A stretch of 46,339 nucleotides of DNA from Aeromonas molluscorum 848 (GCF_000388115.1 NZ_AQGQ01000009.1:1-46339); one strand, 5' to 3'; numbered from the stretch's first letter, positions 27,396 through 36,294 are shown. The notes: generated from the letters alone by a model not told the origin. Translations and numbers: made by a program.

Positions 27396-28439
27396 ATGCG
27401 CAGTGTTGTAAAGACCTGGCTAGCCTTCGGGCTAGCCTTTTTCTTGGCAGGGTGTGGCCAGGAAAATGTCAAAACCCATCCGGAGACTCAGATCACCGGC
27501 AGCACCATGGGCACCTACTACTCCATCAAGGTGGCCGATGACGCCATCTCGGACAAAACCAAGTTCCAGGCTGATATCGACCAGTTGCTCGAGTTGGTGA
27601 ACGATCAGATGTCCACCTACAGACCCGAATCCGAACTGTCCCGCTTCAATCAGGCTCGCACCTCGACGCCGGTTGTGGTCTCTCGCGACACCGCCCGCGT
27701 GGTCACCGAGTCCCTGCATCTGGGCCGTGAGACCCGTGGCGCACTGGATGTGACAGTGGGCCCTCTGGTCAATTTGTGGGGCTTTGGTCCGGATGCAAAG
27801 CCGACCAAGGTGCCATCCGATGAGTTGATCAGCCAGACTCGCCAAAAGACGGGCCTGGGCAATCTGCACGTGATCACCTCTGCCGATGCCGATACCCTGC
27901 AAAAGGACATCCCGGATCTCTATGTGGATCTCTCCTCCATTGCCAAGGGGTTCGGGGTGGACAAGGTCGCCGAGTACCTGGAAGCCAAGGGGTCGCGCAA
28001 CTATCTGGTCGAGATCGGCGGCGAGCTGCGTATCAATGGCGTCAACGGCAAGGGTCACCCCTGGCGAGTCGCCATCGAGAAGCCAACCGCCAATGTGGGT
28101 TCGGTGCAGGAAGTGATCCAGGTCGGTGACAACGGGGTCGCCACCTCGGGGGATTATCGTAACTATTACGAGATGGATGGACAGCGCTTCTCCCACACCA
28201 TCGATCCCGCCACCGGCAAACCCATTCATCATCGGCTGGTCTCGGTGACTGTGGTCCATCCCTCCTGCATGACGGCAGATGGGCTGGCCACGGCGCTGAC
28301 GGTGATGGGCCCCGAGAAGGGCATGGCCTATGCAACCGAAAAAGGCTTGGCCATCTTCATGGTGACCAAGACGGATGAAGGGTTTGACGAGCGTTACTCT
28401 CCCGCCTTCAAGCCATTCCTGACCCGTGATGCTAAGTAA
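27396..28439 (+). CDS. apbE: FAD:protein FMN transferase
   Basis: A lipoprotein of 347 residues that transfers FMN from FAD to the Thr of the SGAT motif in NqrB and NqrC. The leader MRSVVKTWLAFGLAFFLAGC has the lipobox LAGC with Cys20. It has the conserved GSTMGTYYSIKV, VDLSSIAKGFGVDKVAEYL, NYLVEIGGELR and DGLATALTVMG segments of the ApbE fold. It starts three bases after nqrF, so the enzyme is produced together with its two substrates. Confidence 0.97.
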   Translation: MRSVVKTWLAFGLAFFLAGCGQENVKTHPETQITGSTMGTYYSIKVADDAISDKTKFQADIDQLLELVNDQMSTYRPESELSRFNQARTSTPVVVSRDTARVVTESLHLGRETRGALDVTVGPLVNLWGFGPDAKPTKVPSDELISQTRQKTGLGNLHVITSADADTLQKDIPDLYVDLSSIAKGFGVDKVAEYLEAKGSRNYLVEIGGELRINGVNGKGHPWRVAIEKPTANVGSVQEVIQVGDNGVATSGDYRNYYEMDGQRFSHTIDPATGKPIHHRLVSVTVVHPSCMTADGLATALTVMGPEKGMAYATEKGLAIFMVTKTDEGFDERYSPAFKPFLTRDAK

Positions 28440-28448
28440 GGAATCTAT

Positions 28449-28673
28449 ATGCAGATTTTTCTGATCACCTTCGCGGTGTTTCTGTTGGTGGTGGTCGGTA
28501 TGGCCATCGGTTATATCTTCCAGAAGAAGAGCATCTCGGGCTCCTGTGGTGGCCTGGGCTCAGTGGGTATCGAGAAGGCATGCGACTGCCCTGATCCCTG
28601 TGACAATCGCAAGAAGAAGATGGCCAAGGAAGAGGCCCGCCGCAAGATGCTCGAAGAGCACAGGATCATCTGA
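28449..28673 (+). CDS. nqrM: Na+-NQR maturation factor
   Basis: A 74-residue protein with one N-terminal membrane helix (about 3-23) and a four-cysteine segment: C33, C45, C47 and C51 (SCGGLGS, KACDCPDPCD). It ends in a basic charged tail. This is the pattern of NqrM (DUF539), needed for NQR assembly and thought to deliver iron to the NqrD/NqrE site. It is the last gene of the operon, 9 bases after apbE, and is followed by a strong terminator. Confidence 0.96.
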   Translation: MQIFLITFAVFLLVVVGMAIGYIFQKKSISGSCGGLGSVGIEKACDCPDPCDNRKKKMAKEEARRKMLEEHRII

Positions 28674-28680
28674 TTGCCAT

Positions 28681-28711
28681 AAGGCCATCCCTCGGGATGG
28701 CCTTATTTTTT
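28681..28711 (+). terminator. Intrinsic terminator of the nqr operon
   Basis: Perfect 10-base arms AAGGCCATCC/GGATGGCCTT with loop CTCG, then a T-run, seven bases after the nqrM stop. Confidence 0.93.
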
Positions 28712-28747
28712 CTTGAGGCTGGCCATTGAGGTCGTCTCTTGGCATCG

Positions 28748-28972
28748 TCAGTAGTCGTATTGGCGACACTGTTTTCTCTTGTACTCCTGCAGCCAACGGG
28801 CAAGCTCTTCCTGAGTGCCCAGGGTATCGCCCTTGGCAACGGCCTGCTTGAGCGTAGCTATCCTGTCGTGCAGCCAGCGGCACTCGGCGGTAGGATGCTG
28901 CTTGGCACTCCCCAGCATAGGCCAGAGCAATAACCCCAAGACTAGCCCCCGATATCTCCATACTCTACGCAT
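28748..28972 (-). CDS. Small secreted protein with two cysteines
   Basis: A 74-residue precursor. The start MRRVWRYRGLVLGLLLWPML at 28972 follows GGAGG by four bases; longer frames upstream lack such a site. A signal peptide (basic start, hydrophobic core, cleavage after GSA) leaves about 50 residues that look helical and carry two Cys (AECRWLHDR and RKQCRQYDY), which could form a disulphide in the periplasm. I do not recognise the family. The gene is convergent with nqr and divergent from dinB. Confidence 0.7.
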   Translation of the reverse strand: MRRVWRYRGLVLGLLLWPMLGSAKQHPTAECRWLHDRIATLKQAVAKGDTLGTQEELARWLQEYKRKQCRQYDY

Positions 28973-29091
28973 ATCGCCTCCAGATCCGTCGTCCTTCGAG
29001 TCTTGTAGACTAGTCGAAATCGTAGCAGCCTGATCCCTAACTACACCCATCTGGTCTAGATCCTGACGCTGGGGTAAGATGTCAATATTAA

Positions 29092-29107
29092 CTGTTTATT
29101 TGTACAG
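29092..29107 (+). promoter_or_regulatory. LexA (SOS) box of dinB
   Basis: CTGT-TTATTTGT-ACAG matches the LexA consensus CTGT-N8-ACAG exactly. It ends only four bases before the dinB ATG at 29112, so LexA would cover the ribosome-entry region of the gene. Confidence 0.85.
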
Positions 29108-29111
29108 TATC

Positions 29112-30170
29112 ATGCGCAAGATTATTCACATCGATATGGATTGCTTCTTCGCCGCCGTTGAGATGCGCGAGAACCCGGCCCTGCGCGCGGTACCGCTGGC
29201 CATCGGCGGCTCGGCCGACAGGCGCGGCGTCATCTCCACCTGCAACTACGTGGCACGCCGCTTCGGGGTGCGCTCCGCCATGCCGACCGCCCTGGCACGC
29301 AAGCTCTGTCCCCCGCTGGTGTTGCTGCCGGGGCGAATGGCGCTTTATAAAGAGACCTCGACCCGGATCCAGGCCATCTTTCGCCGCTACACCGAGCTGG
29401 TTGAGCCGCTCTCCCTGGATGAAGCCTATCTGGATGTCACCGACAGCGCCCATTGCGGCGGCAGTGCCACCCTGATGGCCGAGCAGATCCGGGCGGCCAT
29501 CCAGAGTGAGCTGGGGCTGACGGCTTCCGCCGGCGTTGCGCCCAACAAGTTCCTGGCCAAGCTGGCCTGTGAGCGGCGCAAGCCCGATGGCCTCTTTGTT
29601 ATTGCCCCTCAGGATGTGGACGACTTTGTGCGCCTGCTACCCCTTGGCAAGATCCCGGGGATAGGACGCAAGACGGCGGAGCGGCTCGAGTTGCAAGGGC
29701 TCTACCTGTGCGAAGATGCGCGTCAGCTGCCGGAAGATGAGCTCAAGGGGCGTTTTGGCAAGCTTGGTGTGATGCTGGCGGATCGTATCTGGGGCCGTGA
29801 TGACAGCCAGGTCCAGGCGACCCGGGTGCGCAAAAGCATCGGGGTGGAGACGACCCTGAACGCCGATGTGTATGACGAGTCGGCTTGCTGGGCCGTACTG
29901 ACCCGGCTCATCCCCGAGCTGGAACTGCGGTTTGGTGAACGCTGTCCGCGGGATCAGATCATGGGGCAGGGGATCAAGCTCAAGTTTGCCGATTTCCAGC
30001 AGACCACCGTCTATCGCAGTCATGGGGGGTATTCGGCTCCCCTGTTCCATGATCTGCTCCATGAAGGGCTGGTACGGGCGGAAGGAAAACCCATACGGCT
30101 CCTTGGTTTAGTGGTGGGCTTGCCAAAGGAGGGGGAAGTGAATCAACTTAGTCTGGATCTCAACAGTTGA
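29112..30170 (+). CDS. dinB: DNA polymerase IV
   Basis: A Y-family translesion DNA polymerase of 352 residues, induced by DNA damage. It starts MRKIIHIDMDCFFAAVEMRE, with catalytic Asp8 and the Asp-Glu pair in PLSLDEAYLDVTD near residue 103. Helix-hairpin-helix sequence LGKIPGIGRKTAERL follows, and the little-finger domain is C-terminal. The tail EGEVNQLSLDLNS ends with a beta-clamp-binding-like QLSLDL. A second ATG at 29079 in frame (MSILTVYLYSIMRK) has the better ribosome site GGGG but would place the LexA box inside the coding sequence; the family N-terminus favours 29112. Confidence 0.95.
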   Translation: MRKIIHIDMDCFFAAVEMRENPALRAVPLAIGGSADRRGVISTCNYVARRFGVRSAMPTALARKLCPPLVLLPGRMALYKETSTRIQAIFRRYTELVEPLSLDEAYLDVTDSAHCGGSATLMAEQIRAAIQSELGLTASAGVAPNKFLAKLACERRKPDGLFVIAPQDVDDFVRLLPLGKIPGIGRKTAERLELQGLYLCEDARQLPEDELKGRFGKLGVMLADRIWGRDDSQVQATRVRKSIGVETTLNADVYDESACWAVLTRLIPELELRFGERCPRDQIMGQGIKLKFADFQQTTVYRSHGGYSAPLFHDLLHEGLVRAEGKPIRLLGLVVGLPKEGEVNQLSLDLNS

Positions 30171-30232
30171 GGTTAAGTTTTTGTTGTTGCCACCGATAAC
30201 TTGAAGATAACTGCATTAAAAGGATGTTTCGC

Positions 30233-32374
30233 ATGTTCTCTCTCTCAGTGCAGGGCCGGATTACCCTGATTGCGGGTTGTTCCCTGTTGCTCTGTGCCGC
30301 CACGCTGGTGGTCTCCTCCCTTTACAACGCATCCCGCATGCAGGATGAGGTCATGACCTCCACCACGGCAGAGGCCGAACTCGCGGCTACCCGCTGGATG
30401 CAAGCCATGGGATCCGAGCAGTCGGCCCGGGTGACCAGCTATCTGGACGAGGCCTATTTCCGGGCCACCCTGCTGGCCCAGAGCCTATTGTTCCAGCGCC
30501 AGAATGCCAGTGACAACTTCATCCACTCCGAAGCACTGCGTGGTGCCGTCAATCAGCAACTGCACAATGCGGTCATGCACTCTCCCAATCTGTTGGGAGC
30601 CTATGCCATTTTTGAGCCCGATCAGCTCGATGGCGAGGATGCCAACTATCAGGGATCGACGGATCTTGGCTCGAATGACAAGGGGCGCTTTTCCAGCTAC
30701 TGGGCTCATGTGGGTGACAAGGTGAGCCTGGAGGTAATGAACGAAGCCACCTTGAATGATGCCGGCCCGGACGAGTCTGGCACTCCCAAGAACGAGTGGT
30801 ATCGTTGCAGCCTGCGTGAGCAGAGCATTTGCCTGCTCGAACCCTATCTCGACGAAGTTGGCAATCAAGAGGTGTTGATGACCTCGGTGACCACCCCTCT
30901 GCTTGAAGAGGGCAAGTTGCTCGGCATGGTGGGCATGGATATCTCGTTGGCCAAGCTGCAGGCCCTGGTGGCCGAGATGGATCAGACCCTCTATCAGGGC
31001 CAGGGGCGGATACTGCTGCTCAGCCACGGTGGTCGGGTCGCCGGTGCCGCCGGTTTCGACATCACCCCAGGCAAGGCCCCTGATGCGCAGTTTCAGGGGT
31101 TGATGAGCATGCTCACCAGCTGGCTCGATGCGGGCCAACCGCTCACTCAATGGAGCCAGGATGGCCGCACTCTGCAGAGCTTCATGCCTGTGACCATGAG
31201 AGGCACTTCCCAGCGCTGGGGTATCTATATCGATCTGCCACGGGCCGTGGTGCTGGCATCGGCCAGCCAGCTGCAAAGCGAGCTGACGACCCAGGCAAAG
31301 CACAGCATCTGGTCCCAGCTTGGGGTAGGCAGCCTGATAACCCTGGCTGCGCTGTTGTTTATCTGGTGGATGGCTCATCGCATAGTGGCGCCCATTCGCG
31401 CCGTGGTAGCCCGCCTCAATGACATCGCCTCCGGGGAGGGGGATCTCACGCAGCGTATCGATATTCAGCGCAGCGACGAGATTGGCGATCTGGCCGATGG
31501 CTTCAACCGTTTCCTCAACAAGCTGCAGCTCACCATGGGTGACATCATCACTACAGTCGGCGGCACTCGTGCCAGCGCCACCCAGGCCGCCGTGGTCGCC
31601 GACAGCACCAGCGAGGGGATGCAGGCTCAGTATCAGGAAGTGGATCTGGTGGCCACCGCCTTCGAGGAGCTCAGTGCCACGGCGTTGCAGGTCTCAGGCC
31701 ATGCCAAAGCGGCGGTCGCGGCGGCCGACGAGGCGGACAGTGCCGCCCAGGAGGGCAAGTTTGTCGTGGCCGATACCCAGGTTGCCATGGCCAGGCTGAT
31801 GACCGTCATCAGCGATGCCAAGCCGGAGGTGGAGCGTCTCTCGGCCAACAGCGAGAACATCAATGACATACTGACGGTGATCCAGAGCATTGCCGAGCAG
31901 ACCAACCTGCTGGCGCTCAATGCTGCCATCGAGGCGGCACGTGCCGGTGAGCAGGGCCGCGGCTTTGCTGTGGTGGCGGATGAAGTGCGCAACCTGGCCG
32001 GTCGTACCCAGAATGCCATCGTCGAGATCCAGACCCTGATCCATCAGTTGCAATCGGGTACTCAGGCGGTAGTCAAGGCGATCATGAGCGGCCATGGCCA
32101 GGCGAGCCTGACCCTGGACAAGGTGGATTCCTCGGTGCGGGTGCTCGAGCAGATCATCTACGCGGTGGGTACCATACACCAGATGAATGAGCAGATAGCC
32201 CGGGCGGCGGGGGAGCAGAGCACGGTGGCCGATGAGATTAATCGTAACGTCAGTAATATTCGCGACGTGAGCCATCGCATTCGTGAACAGGCAGCAACCG
32301 CTGCCGACAATAGCCGCTCCTTGGCATCCCTGGCCGATCAGCAGCAGCAGTTGGTGGGCCAGTTCAAAGTATGA
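30233..32374 (+). CDS. Methyl-accepting chemotaxis protein with a periplasmic Cache-type sensor
   Basis: A transmembrane chemoreceptor of about 713 residues. TM1 spans about 10-30 ([18 protein letters not shown]). A periplasmic sensor of about 310 residues follows that looks like a double Cache domain ([20 protein letters not shown] in the membrane-distal part; [20 protein letters not shown] as the Cache signature). TM2 is [15 protein letters not shown], then HAMP ([19 protein letters not shown]) and a cytoplasmic signalling hairpin with the conserved tip [20 protein letters not shown] and [16 protein letters not shown]. Such sensors often bind amino acids or carboxylates; the ligand is unknown. 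No CheR-binding pentapeptide is seen at the C-terminus. The ATG at 30233 is preferred because AAAAGGA lies eight bases upstream; an in-frame ATG at 30224 overlaps that site. Confidence 0.93.
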   Translation: MFSLSVQGRITLIAGCSLLLCAATLVVSSLYNASRMQDEVMTSTTAEAELAATRWMQAMGSEQSARVTSYLDEAYFRATLLAQSLLFQRQNASDNFIHSEALRGAVNQQLHNAVMHSPNLLGAYAIFEPDQLDGEDANYQGSTDLGSNDKGRFSSYWAHVGDKVSLEVMNEATLNDAGPDESGTPKNEWYRCSLREQSICLLEPYLDEVGNQEVLMTSVTTPLLEEGKLLGMVGMDISLAKLQALVAEMDQTLYQGQGRILLLSHGGRVAGAAGFDITPGKAPDAQFQGLMSMLTSWLDAGQPLTQWSQDGRTLQSFMPVTMRGTSQRWGIYIDLPRAVVLASASQLQSELTTQAKHSIWSQLGVGSLITLAALLFIWWMAHRIVAPIRAVVARLNDIASGEGDLTQRIDIQRSDEIGDLADGFNRFLNKLQLTMGDIITTVGGTRASATQAAVVADSTSEGMQAQYQEVDLVATAFEELSATALQVSGHAKAAVAAADEADSAAQEGKFVVADTQVAMARLMTVISDAKPEVERLSANSENINDILTVIQSIAEQTNLLALNAAIEAARAGEQGRGFAVVADEVRNLAGRTQNAIVEIQTLIHQLQSGTQAVVKAIMSGHGQASLTLDKVDSSVRVLEQIIYAVGTIHQMNEQIARAAGEQSTVADEINRNVSNIRDVSHRIREQAATAADNSRSLASLADQQQQLVGQFKV

Positions 32375-32421
32375 TGATGGGGCCCGTGGCACGCTGCGGG
32401 CCAACCCCTTGTTGCAGCAAT

Positions 32422-32450
32422 AAAAAAGGCGCCATCCAAGAGGAGGCGCC
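32422..32450 (-). terminator. Rho-independent terminator of gcvB
   Basis: Hairpin GGCGCC / GGCGCC around an 11-base loop, followed on the minus strand by TTTTTT. On the plus strand no T-run follows, so it belongs to a minus-strand transcript. Confidence 0.85.
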
Positions 32451-32641
32451 AAACACATTCAGATGACAGACTGGGTCAACACCTCACGGCCTGAACCCTC
32501 TTCCCGCAGAGGAAGAAACACAACACCACAATCGGATCGTCGACTCATAAGGCACATGTAAACCACATGGGGCAGAAAAGGTGAGCCATATGACAACGGA
32601 TTGCGAAGCGAATTATGTTTATTCACTGGTCGGCCCGCAAC
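32422..32641 (-). ncRNA. gcvB: GcvB small regulatory RNA (candidate)
   Basis: A transcription unit of about 220 bases lies divergent from gcvA, the place where GcvB is encoded in enterobacteria and Vibrio. On the minus strand TATAAT (32653-32648) is followed by a G-start near 32641. The GU-rich seed TTGTGGTGTTGTGTTT lies at 32531-32516, like the R1 region of GcvB, which base-pairs with amino-acid and peptide transporter messages. The unit ends in hairpin GGCGCC-N11-GGCGCC and six T at 32427-32422. Length, position, seed and terminator all agree. The exact 5' end is inferred. Confidence 0.8.
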
Positions 32642-32647
32642 CGACAA

Positions 32648-32655
32648 ATTATAAT
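32648..32655. promoter_or_regulatory. Overlapping back-to-back -10 elements of gcvB and gcvA
   Basis: ATTATAAT contains TATAAT on both strands (32653-32648 minus, 32650-32655 plus). The -35 regions on both sides are weak, as expected for promoters controlled by GcvA. Start points would fall near 32641 (gcvB) and about 32662 (gcvA, leader of about 30 bases). Confidence 0.55.
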
Positions 32656-32691
32656 GCGGTCCATTAGAAAAACTCATCGTTGGCTGGTGTC

Positions 32692-33612
32692 ATGTCTCGT
32701 CGTTTACCCCCGCTCAATGCGCTCAAGGCTTTCGAAGCGGCGGCGCGCCACTTAAGTTTTACCCGGGCAGCCGAAGAGCTGTTCGTCACTCAGGCTGCCA
32801 TCAGCCACCAGATCAAGGCGTTGGAAGAGTACCTGGGGATCAAACTGTTTCGACGCAAGAATCGCTCCTTGTTGCTGACCGAAGAGGGGCAGGGCTACTT
32901 CCTCGACATCAAGGACATCTTCGCCTCCATCTCCGAGGCCACCGACAAGCTGCTGGCTCGCAGCGCCAAGGGGGCCCTCACCGTCAGCCTGCAGCCGAGC
33001 TTTGCCATTCAGTGGCTGGTGCCACGTCTGGTACGCTTTAGCGAACGTCACCCCGACATAGACGTGCGCATCAAGGCGGTGGATATGGACGAGGGGGCGC
33101 TCACCGACGACGTGGATGTGGCTATCTATTATGGCCGTGGCAACTGGCCTGGGTTGCGCTGTGACAAGCTGCATACCGAATACCTGATCCCGGTCTGCTC
33201 ACCGCTGTTGCTGACCGGTCCCAAGCCGCTGCGCACGCCTGAAGATCTGACTCGTCATACCCTGCTGCACGATACGTCGCGCCGTGACTGGAAGGCCTGG
33301 TTCCGCCAGCTCGACATCGATGCCCCCAACGTCAATCAGGGGCCCATCTTCAGCCACTCCACCATGGTGATCCAGGCCGCTATCCACGGTCAGGGCGTGG
33401 CGCTGGGTCATAGCGTGCTGGCTCAGCCAGAAATCGAAGCGGGGCGCCTCATTTGCCCGTTCGAGCAGGTATTGGTTAGCAAGAATGCCTTCTATCTGGT
33501 GTGCCAGGAGCAGCAAGCCGACCAGGGCAAGATAGTGGCATTTCGCGACTGGATGCTGGAGCTGGTAGAGCAAGAGGAGGCCCGCCGCCGGGCAAGGCTT
33601 GCCGATGCCTGA
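32692..33612 (+). CDS. gcvA: LysR-type regulator of the glycine cleavage system
   Basis: A DNA-binding regulator of 306 residues that controls gcvTHP and activates gcvB. It starts MSRRLPPLNALKAFEAAARH at 32692; a TTG 12 bases upstream is possible but less likely. The N-terminal winged helix is typical (LSFTRAAEELFVTQAAISHQ followed by IKALEEYLGIKLFRRK). The effector domain has the GcvA-type VSLQPSFAIQWLVPRLVRF. It starts the run gcvA, hydrolase, ygdD, rlmM, matching E. coli gcvA-ygdD-rlmM with one inserted gene. A gcvB-like RNA diverges upstream. Confidence 0.95.
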   Translation: MSRRLPPLNALKAFEAAARHLSFTRAAEELFVTQAAISHQIKALEEYLGIKLFRRKNRSLLLTEEGQGYFLDIKDIFASISEATDKLLARSAKGALTVSLQPSFAIQWLVPRLVRFSERHPDIDVRIKAVDMDEGALTDDVDVAIYYGRGNWPGLRCDKLHTEYLIPVCSPLLLTGPKPLRTPEDLTRHTLLHDTSRRDWKAWFRQLDIDAPNVNQGPIFSHSTMVIQAAIHGQGVALGHSVLAQPEIEAGRLICPFEQVLVSKNAFYLVCQEQQADQGKIVAFRDWMLELVEQEEARRRARLADA

Positions 33613-34285
33613 TCTGGTTTGCGACAAGGTGATCCGAGAAGGCTGTGCCCAGGCCCCTGTTCGGCTGCTGTTGGCCCATGGTGCTGGCGCTGGTATGGAT
33701 CACGATTTCCTGACCCGGCTATCGGCATTGCTGGCGGGGCCTGATATTGAGGTGATCCGTTTCAATTTTCCCTATATGAGCAAGCGGGCTCTGGATGGCA
33801 GACGCAGGCCACCGGACCGGCAACCGGTATTGCTGGCCCATTGGCGTGCCATGGTGGCCGAATTTGCCCATCCCCGGCTCTTTATCGCCGGTAAATCCAT
33901 GGGTGGGCGCATGGCAGCCGAGATAGCCGATGACGTCAATGCTGCAGGATTGTTCGTTCTCGGGTATCCTTTCCACCCTCCCGCCAAGCCGGACGCTTGG
34001 CGTGGTGAGATACTCAAGCAGATAAAGACGCCAACTCTGCTGCTGCAAGGGGAGCGCGACAGCTTCGGCAGCCGCTTGGAGTTGGCGGATTTTCCCTTCT
34101 CCGCCTGCGTCGATGTGCAGTGGTTGCAAGATGGTGACCACAGTTTCAAGCCGCGCAAGGCCAGTGGCCGCACCGAGCCGGAGAATCTTGCTCAGGCGGT
34201 GGCCCATATACAGTGTTTCATCAAGGCGCAGACCTCAGGGGCTGTCCATGATGTTGTATTGCAAGGAGTTAATGATGAGAACTAA
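33605..34285 (+). CDS. Alpha/beta-hydrolase family protein (KANL3/Tex30-like)
   Basis: A 226-residue cytoplasmic protein, start ATG at 33605 overlapping the end of gcvA by 8 bases. It has an early oxyanion-type loop LLLAHGAGAGMDHDFL and the nucleophile elbow FIAGKSMGGRMAAEI with Ser98. The acid lies in LLLQGERDSFGS and the His in LQDGDHSFKPRK near the C-terminus, so the Ser-Asp-His triad is complete. The GAGAxMDHxFL motif is characteristic of the small dienelactone-hydrolase-like family annotated as KANL3/Tex30; bacterial members have no assigned substrate. It is inserted between gcvA and ygdD and overlaps ygdD by 11 bases. Confidence 0.85.
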   Translation: MPDLVCDKVIREGCAQAPVRLLLAHGAGAGMDHDFLTRLSALLAGPDIEVIRFNFPYMSKRALDGRRRPPDRQPVLLAHWRAMVAEFAHPRLFIAGKSMGGRMAAEIADDVNAAGLFVLGYPFHPPAKPDAWRGEILKQIKTPTLLLQGERDSFGSRLELADFPFSACVDVQWLQDGDHSFKPRKASGRTEPENLAQAVAHIQCFIKAQTSGAVHDVVLQGVNDEN

Positions 34286-34661
34286 CCCTGTCTGGTTGGT
34301 GCTCGCGGGCCTCTTTGGTCTCACGGCCACTATGCTGGGGGCCTATGGAGCCCACGGCCTGGCGGCAACCGGGATAAGTCCGGAGCGACTGGCGGCTTAT
34401 CATAGCGCCGTCGAGTATCAGTTCTTTCACGCCCTGGCCCTGCTGATGCTGGGTTGGTGCGCACCGCGCCGCCGCGCTATCACCGTGGCGGGCGTTGCAT
34501 TCACGCTGGGGATCCTGGGATTCTCCGGCAGTATTTATGCCATGGTGCTGCTTGGCAGCAAGGGGCTTGGGTTAGTGACCCCGGCCGGTGGCCTCTGTTT
34601 TATGTTGGGATGGACCGCCCTTATCTGGGTGGGCTGTCGTCTTGGAGGAAAAAATGAATAA
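34275..34661 (+). CDS. ygdD: DUF423 family inner-membrane protein
   Basis: A 128-residue membrane protein with four predicted helices: [52 protein letters not shown] and [14 protein letters not shown]. The family landmark GAYGAHGL and the [15 protein letters not shown] segment mark DUF423/YgdD. The start at 34275 follows AAGGAG by six bases; the adjacent in-frame ATG at 34272 is too close to it. It lies between gcvA and rlmM as in E. coli. Function unknown. Confidence 0.9.
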   Translation: MRTNPVWLVLAGLFGLTATMLGAYGAHGLAATGISPERLAAYHSAVEYQFFHALALLMLGWCAPRRRAITVAGVAFTLGILGFSGSIYAMVLLGSKGLGLVTPAGGLCFMLGWTALIWVGCRLGGKNE

Positions 34662-35748
34662 TCTGCTGCTATATTGCCGCCCCGGTTTTGAGAAAGAGGC
34701 GGCGGCAGAGATCACCGAGCGTGCCGGTAACATGCAGTGCTACGGCTTTGCTCGGGTCAAGGACGACAGCGGTTATGTGATATACGAGTTGTATGACGAA
34801 GAGCAGGCCGATCTGCTGGCGCGCAAGCTGCCATTCCGTGAGCTTATCTTCATCCGTCAGATGCTGGTGGTGACCCATGAGCTGAAGGATCTGGATGTGG
34901 CTGATCGGATCTCACCCATCGTGGAAGCAACCCGTGAATACACCATCTGTGGCGATCTGCGGGTGGAAACTGCCGATACCAATGAGGCCAAGGAGCTGTC
35001 GGCCTTCTGCCGCAAGTTCACCGTGCCGCTGCGCCAGGCTTTGCGCAACAATGAGATCCTGACCAAGAAGGAGACGGGCAACCGTCCCGTGTTCCACGCT
35101 TTCTTCATGGCCAACGATCACCTGTTGCTGGGGTATTCCTACTCCTTCAACAACTCCGAATTCCATATGGGCATACCACGTCTGCGCTGCCCGCCTGATG
35201 CACCGAGCCGCTCCAGCCTCAAGCTGGAAGAGGCTTTCTATGTGTTCGTGCCCAAGGAGGAGTGGACCCGTCGTCTCACCTCCGGCATGAAGGCGGTGGA
35301 TCTGGGGGCTTGTCCCGGAGGCTGGACGCATCAGCTGGTGCGTCGCGGCATGATGGTGACGGCGGTGGATAATGGCACCATGGCCCAGTCCCTGATGGAT
35401 ACGGGTCAGGTTAAGCACCTGCGTGATGATGGTTTCGTCTGGCGGCCGAGCAAGAAGAATATCTACTGGCTGGTGTGCGACATGGTGGAGAAGCCGGCAC
35501 GGGTGACTCACATGATCGCCGACTGGTTCAAGGATGGAGATTGCCAGGAGGCAATGTTCAACCTCAAGCTGCCGATGAAGAAGCGCTATGCCGAGGCTGT
35601 GCACAACATTGAGGTGTTGCGCGAGCTACTCAAGAAAATTGATAATGCCTTCGTCATCCAGGCCAAACAGCTCTATCACGATCGCGAAGAGATCACCGTG
35701 CATGTGTACAACAAGTACTGGGTCTCCAAGCTGGAAGAGAAGATCTGA
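34654..35748 (+). CDS. rlmM: 23S rRNA (cytidine-2498-2'-O)-methyltransferase
   Basis: An S-adenosylmethionine-dependent 2'-O-methyltransferase that modifies C2498 of 23S rRNA. The protein has 364 residues, starting [20 protein letters not shown] at 34654 with GGAGG upstream, inside the end of ygdD (8-base overlap). An N-terminal THUMP-like domain precedes the Rossmann domain with [16 protein letters not shown] (motif I). The K-D-K-E tetrad typical of RrmJ-like enzymes appears to be distributed over [30 protein letters not shown] and [10 protein letters not shown]. It is the last gene of the gcvA run; a bidirectional terminator follows. Confidence 0.95.
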   Translation: MNNLLLYCRPGFEKEAAAEITERAGNMQCYGFARVKDDSGYVIYELYDEEQADLLARKLPFRELIFIRQMLVVTHELKDLDVADRISPIVEATREYTICGDLRVETADTNEAKELSAFCRKFTVPLRQALRNNEILTKKETGNRPVFHAFFMANDHLLLGYSYSFNNSEFHMGIPRLRCPPDAPSRSSLKLEEAFYVFVPKEEWTRRLTSGMKAVDLGACPGGWTHQLVRRGMMVTAVDNGTMAQSLMDTGQVKHLRDDGFVWRPSKKNIYWLVCDMVEKPARVTHMIADWFKDGDCQEAMFNLKLPMKKRYAEAVHNIEVLRELLKKIDNAFVIQAKQLYHDREEITVHVYNKYWVSKLEEKI

Positions 35749-35778
35749 CGGCTTGCCCGCAGCGGCAATGATGGATAC

Positions 35779-35806
35779 AAAAAGACCGGCTTTGGCCGGT
35801 CTTTTT
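35779..35806 (+). terminator. Bidirectional terminator between rlmM and a convergent gene
   Basis: Perfect arms AAAAAGACCGGC/GCCGGTCTTTTT with loop TTTG. T-runs follow on both strands. Confidence 0.92.
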
Positions 35807-35856
35807 CTTTTCCCCGACACGCTCTACCTAGGCGGCCAGCTTGTGCAAGATGGCGC

Positions 35857-36294
35857 TCAGAACTTGTAGTCGAAACGCAGGGAGGACTCATCATCGGTGA
35901 GCTTGATCTCGACTTGCAGCGGTATCTTCTTGTCGGTCGGGTTGAATTGCATCTTGACCCCATCCCCGCGCAATTTGACGGCGGTGTTCATGCCACCAGC
36001 CTTGAACTTGATCCTGGGTCTGTAGTTTTCAAAGGCGAGACTGACACTCTTCTCCGGTGTCAGATTGAGTTTCTGATAGGGGGTAATGGTCTTGTTGCCG
36101 AGGTTATCCGTACTGATATCAACCCCGAACGACAGCGGTTTGGGGGCTTTGAGCAGGGCATTGGTGTCCAGGCTGGATTGCCAGGTCTTGGTTGGGGTTA
36201 GTTCGGGCGTCTCTTTCCAGGCTCGCTGTGCGACGGGTCTGTCGATGGCCATTACCCCGCTGCTTATGAGTAGCAGCATCAGCATAGCTCGCAT
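35857..36294 (-). CDS. Uncharacterised exported protein
   Basis: A 145-residue precursor, start ATG at 36294, seven bases after AAGGAG. The signal peptide MRAMLMLLLISSGVMA leaves a mature protein rich in beta-strand-like alternation (KSVSLAFENYRPRIKFKAGG, LQVEIKLTDDESSLRFDYKF). The last residue is Phe, as in outer-membrane barrels, but the protein seems too short for a full barrel. A soluble periplasmic or outer-membrane-associated beta protein is more likely. No family recognised. It stands alone between rlmM and the isocitrate dehydrogenase gene. Confidence 0.75.
   Translation of the reverse strand: MRAMLMLLLISSGVMAIDRPVAQRAWKETPELTPTKTWQSSLDTNALLKAPKPLSFGVDISTDNLGNKTITPYQKLNLTPEKSVSLAFENYRPRIKFKAGGMNTAVKLRGDGVKMQFNPTDKKIPLQVEIKLTDDESSLRFDYKF

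Noticed and set aside
32459-32677. 72-codon minus-strand frame upstream of gcvA
   Set aside because: It lies within the gcvB-like RNA and its -10 box; the structural RNA explanation fits better.
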